Shown here in pieces: positions 21,292 to 27,939 of a stretch of DNA of 27,939 bases. This DNA is from Lichtheimia corymbifera B2541. Lineage: Eukaryota > Mucoromycota > Mucoromycetes > Mucorales > Lichtheimiaceae. Below the pieces are notes generated by a model. It had not been told where the DNA came from and did no database searches. It saw only the letters and a list, made by a program, of their open reading frames with translations. Each line of letters opens with the position of its first letter. Positions within the stretch are counted from its first letter, which is position 1. Position numbers and translations under genes: made by a program. The stretch covers positions 1 to 27,939 of the forward strand of contig JNEU01000929.1 in the NCBI GenBank assembly GCA_000697475.1, written 5' to 3'.

Positions 21292-21771
21292 GAGCCTGCA
21301 TGCGTATGTAAATTGTTTTCTTTGACATAATGCTATTATCCGACATCCCATCTCCCCTTTTTCGCTGTAGTCACCTCCACCATCACCTCGTTGTTATACC
21401 TCTTGTACTGTTATCTATTTATCTCATCCCCCTGTATAAATCAATCACCAATTGAATCGTAAAAGAGCTATAGCCAAAAGATGAGGAATGAGCCAATGGC
21501 ACTGATATCACGAGAACATTAGTCTAGATGCATATGTGTTTACTGCTGAAATAGGCAAGTACGTTTGCCATCCCGCTTAAAGAAATGTTCTTTGAAGGAT
21601 GTGATGGAGATGGTGTCAAATCGGTCTTTTCTATGTTCGTCTTGGCATATGCTATGTAGAAGAATTCATGTTTCATTGAAGAATGCCAAGAAGGTACAGA
21701 AGGATTTATTGTAAACACGTGATCAAACCATCAGCTAGATACAAGATAACGGGGTCGTGTGCTTAGGAAAT
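21292..21771. other. 3' flanks of convergent genes
   Basis: Intergenic DNA between the PPxY-protein stop and the O-methyltransferase stop. I see no gene, repeat or hairpin beyond AT-rich 3' UTR-like sequence. Confidence 0.6.
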
Positions 21772-22619
21772 TTAAGCTTTACGGATCAATGTCATGCCAT
21801 CAAAGAGGGGTAAAATGACAGCTTGAACACGAGCATCCTTGGCGACATGTTGGTTGAATTCATGGACAGCTTTAGCGTGAGCTTCGGGATCTGGAACTCG
21901 ACCGGTGATGGGGCCCTCTTCATAACCTGCAGCACGGACCACATTGCCTTGGCGTAAAACTGTAACACAAAGAAAAAATGAGCCATGTTGAAACACAACA
22001 GTCAAAATAGTGTGTACTTGCCATTGTCGCAAACAATCAACCCATGATCCGTGAGAAGGTCATGATCCATAATAAGGTTGTAATAAGTGATATATTCCTC
22101 CTTGTCAGCATCCATAAAGATGAAATCAAATTTCTCAGTTGGCGTCTTCTTGTCGATCATGGCTCGTATACTATCACATTTTATCAGTTATTGACTATGA
22201 CGATGCATGTTTGTTTACTACTACTACCTTTCTTACCTGTCAGCAGCTGGTCCAAGTTGTAATTCCACCTTGTCTAAAACGTTTGCCTTTTCAAGAAAAC
22301 GCCGAGCAATCGCTTGAGTAGTTTCATTGATGTCCAAAGTGATCAGTTTTCCATTAGGTGGCAAAGCAGCTGCTTGAGCGATCGCGGAGTAACCGGTATA
22401 GGTGCCAATTTCAAGAACGCGTTTAGCATGGACCACTTTGATCAGTTGGTTCAACAGCTTGGCCTGAGTCTCACTGACCATCATTCGAGAGTTCTCAAAT
22501 TGCTGGATGGTGTATTCACGCACTTCATGCAGCTGTTTTTCGATATGCGAGGGTAATGGTGAGCTGAAATCGTTCGTGTATTGGGCCACGCTGCTTTCCT
22601 TGGGTTGATACGAGTTCAT
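21772..22619 (-). CDS. Class-I SAM-dependent O-methyltransferase (CCoAOMT type)
   Basis: Three exons (22237-22619, 22022-22170, 21772-21959) encode 239 residues, the normal length for this cation-dependent family. Members methylate catechol-like hydroxyls using S-adenosylmethionine. Visible motifs are VLEIGTYTGYSA (68-79, SAM motif I), LITLDINE (92-99, acidic residue for ribose), FIFMDADK (144-151, metal-binding Asp) and CDN followed by VLRQG across intron 2 (the conserved DNV). Intron 2 (21960-22021) uses a GC donor, g|GCAAGT; no GT donor keeps the frame. The ATG at 22619 is the first with a plausible family N-terminus; the open frame continues upstream without conserved features. Substrate unknown; cytosolic location is likely. 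It is divergent from the secreted Cys-rich gene. Confidence 0.92.
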
Positions 22620-23787
22620 GAAAACGTTGTAGATGTGATTGAGAAAAAAAAAGTGATATGAGGGGAGATCGTCAATGGGAGCTTTTATTGTCAAGATGAT
22701 GTACTGTGGTGTAACAAAGCTGGCGTTTCCTCCGGAACAGCGCGCCTGTATGTGCATGAGCCAAACGTGCGTATCCTTATCAACGAATAAATATCCTCTT
22801 CTTCATTGTAACACAGGATGGTTGCATTGTGCATGGATAGCGCGCTCCAACCGGCGATTCCCCAATCGAGCCCATCTGATATCCCTTCGACTTTGTTGCC
22901 AAAAAAATGACCATGATCGGTAATGCGATCATCTAATTGATGTCAAATGCAGGCACAACCTTTTAGCACACTGGGAACTTGCTCATCACCCACCACGAAG
23001 CATATAAACATATACATACCTTCCCCAGTACCAATGCAGCGTTCTAATTCAACATGGTGCAGGCCAATGGCGATAGCTACTCCGACTAAGCGGTCTTGCT
23101 GTCGTGGTTCAAGATGCCAGGCAACCTCAATCGCTGTTGCATCTCCAACCCATTCCGGATCTGGTGTCATTCGTTGAGTTCAGGAAAGGGTGGCAGCCGG
23201 TGCAAGATGCTATGTAGTCACGTGAGCGACATGTAGTTATAGCTGTAATAAATGAATTGGTTGTTGCCAAGCAAGAGCAATTAAATGCGAGATGATCCTG
23301 TTTACGATTTTGAGTTACAAGTCCAGTGGGCGTTGATCCATCCAATTTGGATATGTAGCTTTTTTGATCCCTGCATACATGCGTAGTACCCTCCGATACA
23401 TATACGTTACATGATGGCAACCATGATCACTTTAGAAGTAAAGGATAATAGGATATGCTCCACAAATGGGCAAAGAAGCTATATTATCCATACACTATGT
23501 GGAAGAGGATGCGAAGATTTGCTTGTGAGTCCATAGCACGCAAAACAAAAATCACCCCTCTGGCCCCTTGCATTCCCAGATTGCTTGCAGATCCTTCACG
23601 GACATACCTATGAGACCATAGAGAACAAGCAGAGAGAATGTACCCCGCCCTTTGAATGGCGTTTCCACCCACATGCACAACCCCTCTCTCATCGTCATTA
23701 TTTTGTGGGCGTATTCAAAGCTACAAAACGCTATCGTAAATGATGATGGTATTCGTCCATTTCATTCATACCACTACTTTTGTCAAG
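22620..23787. other. Intergenic region with one doubtful ORF
   Basis: Between divergent genes. On the minus strand 22943-23170 is an ATG-initiated 75-codon ORF (MTPDPEWVGDATAIEVAWHL start) that looks more protein-like than neighbouring frames. An upstream in-frame stop precedes its ATG, and a GTATGT at 23014-23019 could act as a donor. I recognise no family. It may be a gene fragment. No RNA genes seen. Confidence 0.35.
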
Positions 23788-24352
23788 ATGAAAAGTCGCG
23801 TTCTTGTAAGCTTGTTTCTCTTGATTGTTTGCTTTCAAGACACTATCGTTATTGGCGTTTTTGGTGATTGGAAATCAGATCGCGCGTGTTTTGGTGGATA
23901 CTGTAATAAAGGAGGACCTCTCTCGCCGCTACCCGCGGATAAGTGTACTGAAGCCATCCAGCCCAAATCAAATCCCGAATGTAGTGGAGGAAGAGTTTCA
24001 AAGTGGTATACTGCGGGTGCCGGCCAGTTTTGTATGTGCGGTCGTCAAGAAGCTAGCAATAGTATACCCGAACTGGAAAAATGTGTCCAGCAGGTCGAAG
24101 ACGTGATACGCTCATATGATCCCAAAAAACTTGAACTCCCTGGATATGAAAAGCTTTACGAAATGGAACATCCTGGCGAACTCCAAAAAACAGAAGGACA
24201 TATATGACAAGTTCCAGGCTTATAAAAAAGCTCATTCAGAAGACCAAAATGGATCGAAGTTTCTTACTAGTCCTGAAAGCCCTTGTGAATCCCAGAGATC
24301 CGCTGCTGTTGCCGCATGCGAAAAATGTCCTGCTTGCAAGTACTTTGAGTAA
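23788..24352 (+). CDS. Secreted Cys-rich protein with an apparent frame break
   Basis: The frame from ATG 23788 begins with a clear signal peptide (MKSRVLVSLFLLIVCF...). A Cys-rich domain follows with ACFGGYC, DKCTE, NPECSGG, FCMCGRQ and LEKCVQQ; its charged tail runs into a stop at 24205-24207. In the next frame, a segment rich in Lys and Asp continues without break to 24352 and ends with four more Cys (SPCES, AACEKCPAC). Both halves look coding, and they would join if one A were absent from the A6 run at 24185-24190. A sequencing error, a real frameshift or an unrecognised intron are all possible; I found no intron with good signals that restores frame. No known family is recognised. Extracellular location is likely. 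A canonical AATAAA at 24367-24372 follows the second-frame stop, which favours the longer product. Confidence 0.6.
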
Positions 24353-24366
24353 CTCTCAACTTTTGT

Positions 24367-24372
24367 AATAAA
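24367..24372 (+). terminator. Poly(A) signal of the Cys-rich gene
   Basis: AATAAA 15 nt after the stop of the second frame of the secreted-protein gene. Confidence 0.5.
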
Positions 24373-24382
24373 TGATACAGCT

Positions 24383-24388
24383 TTTATT
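24383..24388 (-). terminator. Poly(A) signal of the Fanzor-like gene
   Basis: AATAAA on the minus strand, about 390 nt after the Fanzor stop. If used, the Fanzor 3' UTR covers the hairpin region and ends 11 bp short of the opposing gene's poly(A) signal. Confidence 0.4.
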
Positions 24389-24776
24389 CTTTATATGATG
24401 TCACAACAGTAGCAATGTACTATAGCTATGAAGATACTAGGTCAATGAATCTGTTTTCTCTGGAACAGTTCGCGTGTGTGCTTGTAGTACAGAATCATCG
24501 TGTAGTGGGGCATTGTCCGCTGTGCTGCATTGTTGTACACAATCTGGTCGCTTCCAAGCACGTGATCGTCAGTGGCAATGCAGTTGTCTACTAATGGATG
24601 TCAAATTCATGTACACGATCTGGTGACGTCTTTGTTTGGGGCTTTACTATTTGCACCACGCAAGTACACCATGTCAGCAAACATTATCGATTTGGATCCA
24701 ATTCACTGTGACTTACCCCCCAATTACGCGGATTTGGCGCATGCCTCACTATGCGCCAAGGAAGGTCTTCTTTCGT
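24389..24776 (-). ncRNA. Candidate guide (omega) RNA region in the Fanzor 3' UTR
   Basis: In TnpB and Fanzor systems the guide RNA is usually made from the 3' end of the nuclease gene and its 3' flank. Here the 3' flank begins, 17 nt after the stop, with a perfect 9-bp hairpin (24734-24759, arms TTGGCGCAT and ATGCGCCAA, 8-nt loop). Further 3' are an 8-bp inverted repeat (24525-24532 with 24576-24583) and two copies of TGTACACRATCTGGT (24534-24548 and 24610-24624, 14 of 15 identical). No ORF of note on the minus strand overlaps. The RNA's exact ends, scaffold and guide cannot be told from one copy; this is a location hypothesis only. Confidence 0.3.
24734..24759 (-). repeat. Perfect hairpin just downstream of the Fanzor stop
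   Basis: Nine complementary base pairs with an 8-nt loop, five of the pairs G-C. It lies 17 nt beyond the stop codon. Equally stable as RNA on either strand. Confidence 0.85.
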
Positions 24777-27700
24777 TTACAGCTCGTCATCTCCATCATC
24801 CGTTTCCAGCTCGTCTTCAGCTTCCACCTCGTCCACGACTTCTTGGACTTGACCACGCTGCATTGCTGCTGGCCTTGAGTCGATATCCCCATCGCTAAGC
24901 ATGTACAGCTCAAAGATCCTATGGATGTTGCTGCTTGCGCCAATGTCACGATCGAACACCTAGATAATAGAAACCAGTAAATCATTGTCCTTCGCATATC
25001 CATGGCACAAACATACAGTTTGACAAGTGGGGCACCACTTGACCGCATACACATTGTTCCGGAAATCATCGACTTGTGCCCGATCATTGCAGGTTGACGT
25101 CCAGTGGAGCCGCTGTCCATCATCATCCAAGCACCATTGTCGTGGTTTGGCATGTACAAGGCTGATACCATCATCATCATCAACAACAGGCCAGGAATCA
25201 CGGATGTATTTTTTTCTGTAAGTAGATGAAAAACTGATTTAGGATGCGTGCTTTCAAAAGTATAGATATGCTTACTTGTGCTGGCAGATGAGGGTCTCTG
25301 GCTCCCTGAATTGTTGTAAGCGGCCATGACACTCATGACACGTAACGCTTGTTCTAAATTCATCAACCAAAACGAGGGGAGCTCGACGTGCGATCCGTGC
25401 CCTGAGAGTCTAAATAATAAAAAGGTATGTTGATATTGAAGCATGAAATGATTAGCAGAGAAATAGTTACCTCGACTGGAACTGCTTGATGGCGTTTCGA
25501 TGTGGCGCCAAATCGTGCAGCTCCATATGCGACAATCGTTTCTACCTCCGGTTCACCAGCGTCCTTCATAATCACGTCTTCATCTTGTTCGCGCCGTTCA
25601 GCACGAGCTGCTCGTCTTGCAAGCTTCCTTTGCCGTTTCCCACCGTTGCGATGAGCAAAGAAATCATTGCGAAGCTAGATACATTTATCCAAGTTAATCA
25701 CACCCAAACAATAAAGAGCTAGTCCTTTGTACATACATCTGCGACATTTTCTAATCCGAGAATTTGATTCACTATGGATTCTTGAGCAGAAACCCTTGCT
25801 GCAAATGTAGTTGCTCGCTGTTCACGATGTCTATAATGACAGGCAAAATCATGCAGTCTAACAGATATATGCATATGATGAGATCACTGATAGCAGTATA
25901 ATTTTCCATATACTTACGCATGGTGTAAATGAGACCGCAAGTGTACATGATCAAAATATGCTTGCAAGCTGGTTGTATGATGTGGGAAGGCCTTAAGAGC
26001 CAAGTAGATGAACTCCATGTCATGCTCACTTTTTTGGCGGGAAGACAATGTCTTTTGCTTTATCCAGTTGGAGAGGGACCGATTCCTGTGTAATGAATGG
26101 TAAATCAACAAAGGGATTCCGAAACAACGTGACACAGTACACTTACTGGTACTCCTTGTTGGAGATTTGGATCAGATGTTGTTGCCTTGTTTGTTGATCG
26201 GCTAAGTTCTCGGTTGTGTCCGTGCCTGTAATCACTTCTCGAATGCCTGAGAGATGTAAAAGCTGAATTAGAGAGTGTGTGCTTCGCTATCCATTTTAAT
26301 GCCATACCTGGATCAATGCCAACAATTCGGGTTGCTTGTAGGCGCTGCTCATCCAAACCACCTGGTTCCTTGCTTAAATGATACATGCCGCGATGCCAAT
26401 TGGTTAAATCAAGCCCTCTTGGGTAGTAACGCACATCAGCCGATGTATCAGGCATCCGCTCTATTGCAGTTTGCAAGAAAATGGTTTAAAAAGAATACCG
26501 GAAGAGAACCAGGTTAATAGCTTACCCCCCTGTAGCGTCGTCAGAGCCCGCACAAAGTGAAAGCAAGCACGCACACCGTCAGTATTGAAAGAGAACTTGA
26601 AAGTTATCGGTTCGACATTCGGGTTGAAAACATACTCTATGATATCACAATACGTAAGAACCAACAAAATGCTTAAAAACCTTGCTTGCTTGTCATACCT
26701 GCAGAGTATCGCATTCTTCTTTTAGATATAGGATCCAGGTTGAAGAGCTGTTCAAAGAATTGCTCCTTTAGTAAGAGGTTTGTGTTTCCTGCTATACTCG
26801 CTGCTGGGATGAATATGTCACCCCTACGCCCCGGAGTTGCACGCTATAGTAGACAGCAATTAGATTGGGGTTTTCTATGCATGTAAATGAATGACTTACC
26901 ATCAATGCAGGCGGTGCCTGGAATTCAATGTCTGGGTTTTCATGGGCAAGACGACAGACCCAATACAACACTATAATGTCCACAGGTACGAACGCCATCT
27001 GCAGCTTGCCTATAGGGATGACCGTCCAGCGTTGACTATCTAAAACCTCAGCTTCTAGGGACAAGAGGCCTGCAAGATAGCGTAATGCACCCGGAATATA
27101 CGCCATATTGACGCGCCTTCCTGGCTTTTTGGAAACTTCATTGAGATCATAATTGGCAAAAGAGCCTTCAAACTCTTCGTGATGGGTTCTAAAATAAAGG
27201 TGATGGTCATGGTTTGTTTACAAAAAGGTATGAGTACACGAACACTTACTCATAATAAGCTCTAACGTTAGCCACGAGAGCCAATGGCAGCTCTTCGAAG
27301 AAATCAACATCTTCGGGAGGATCATGATTCACCAAATGCTTTGTCATTACGTTTGCTGATTTTACTAGTGTTAGTGTTTTGGCATCATCAAACCAAGAAT
27401 ATTTACATACCAAATGCCTGTGGTTTCCGTGGTAAATTGGGTTCGATTTGGTCTTGCAACTCATAGAAAAATGCCGTAAAGGTATGCTTCATATACTTCT
27501 GTGGATTAAGGGCAAGATGGTTTTTGACAGCTATGGTGGATTCAAAGTTAGCAATTCGGATGGAGAACATCAAATCAATGCATACCAGGGATAGCTTCCC
27601 CTCTTGCAAATTCAGCTGCCAGACGCCGTCTCAAGGAGGGCGAGCCGAAGTCTGGAGGTTCATAGAGCGGTTGAGGCTCATCTGTGATTTATCCAAGAGA

Positions 27701-27939
27701 TTGTCAGCCTATTTCAAAGGAAACTTTGATAATATTTACATACTTGGTTCAATGTCATCTGGATATTCACCAGGTTGACGAAGTCGACATTGCTGCAAGC
27801 ACCAGTTGAACGTCTGAGTGAGATGCAAGAACTGGGGCTCGGCATTTTGCTATAAATTGCATTAGAGCACAATCCACAGAACTGCATGACATGTTCATTT
27901 TCACTTGCCTCGGTATGGTTGGGCGGTAAAGTGCATAAG
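24777..27939 (-). CDS. Fanzor-type (eukaryotic TnpB-like) RuvC nuclease, 5' partial
   Basis: Sixteen exons are visible: 27909-27939 (cut by window end), 27744-27849, 27586-27681, 27411-27530, 27250-27355, 26900-27188, 26699-26843, 26526-26636, 26308-26460, 26147-26246, 25918-26085, 25737-25830, 25471-25674, 25276-25409, 25017-25215, 24777-24959. They join in one frame to 745 residues without internal stops. RuvC-I is GIDPG (Asp at 26312-26314, split by an intron), followed by IREVITG. A FNTDGV segment (26526-26636) matches the wedge-to-RuvC 'TDG' signature. VDEFRTS (Glu at 25359-25361) matches the rearranged Glu motif I associate with Fanzors. The zinc ribbon is CHEC, then 78 residues, then CPTC. 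RuvC-III is FDRDIGASSNI (Asp at 24945-24947). A basic patch (KRQRKLARRAARAERR) may be a nuclear signal; the tail is acidic. Known family role: RNA-guided DNA cleavage. Activity here is inferred. The first visible intron has a GC donor. Confidence 0.88.

Noticed and set aside
24572..24898. 108-codon plus-strand ORF overlapping the Fanzor 3' end
   Set aside because: It is antisense to the final Fanzor exon and its 3' flank, with no motif. The minus-strand reading holds the RuvC-III motif.
1..27939. CRISPR arrays, rRNA or complete tRNA genes
   Set aside because: I found no regular direct repeats with unique spacers, no rRNA-like stretches and no cloverleaf. CRISPR would also not be expected in a fungal nucleus.

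Overview
The window reads as nuclear DNA of a filamentous fungus, most likely an early-diverging one (Mucoromycota, probably Mucorales). Coding exons are split by many short introns, mostly 53-95 nt, with GTAAGT/GTATGT donors. Intergenic DNA is AT-rich with CT-tracts and microsatellites, and several proteins look like Mucorales families. Lineage is inferred from style and protein similarity, not from a marker gene.

Layout. 1-3709 has no convincing gene: a GT microsatellite, clustered palindromes and short ORFs. 3710-4060 (-) encodes a small protein with four CxxC pairs. 4061-6389 is gene-poor. 6390-7890 (-) is a BAHD-type acyltransferase. The interval to 8849 holds a cluster of nested palindromes (8001-8069) and a relic of a Tc1/mariner-like transposase (about 8510-8747, +). 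8850-9489 (+) is the coactivator MBF1. 9998-11338 (+) is a leucine-rich-repeat protein with a C-terminal Cys motif. 11633-13724 (-) is an 11-exon LCB3-type sphingoid-base-phosphate phosphatase. 14959-16034 (+) is a homologue of plant 'pathogen-related protein' (SnoaL/NTF2-like). 16158-18914 (-) is a large Ser-rich single-pass membrane protein. 20229-21291 (+) is a two-TM protein with PPxY motifs, probably a Rsp5/Nedd4 ligase partner. 21772-22619 (-) is a class-I O-methyltransferase. 23788-24352 (+) is a secreted Cys-rich protein whose frame breaks at an A6 run.

The most interesting locus is 24777-27939 (-, 5' end beyond the window): an intact, 16-exon Fanzor-type (eukaryotic TnpB-like) protein. 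All three RuvC-type motifs and a split zinc ribbon can be read after splicing. Just 3' of its stop codon is a perfect 9-bp hairpin inside a roughly 390-nt putative 3' UTR, where a guide (omega) RNA would be expected.

The genes do not form one pathway. They are single housekeeping or accessory genes with mobile-element traces among them. I inferred all splice models by hand, from GT/GC-AG signals and frame continuity; every reported multi-exon model for the main genes closes in frame.
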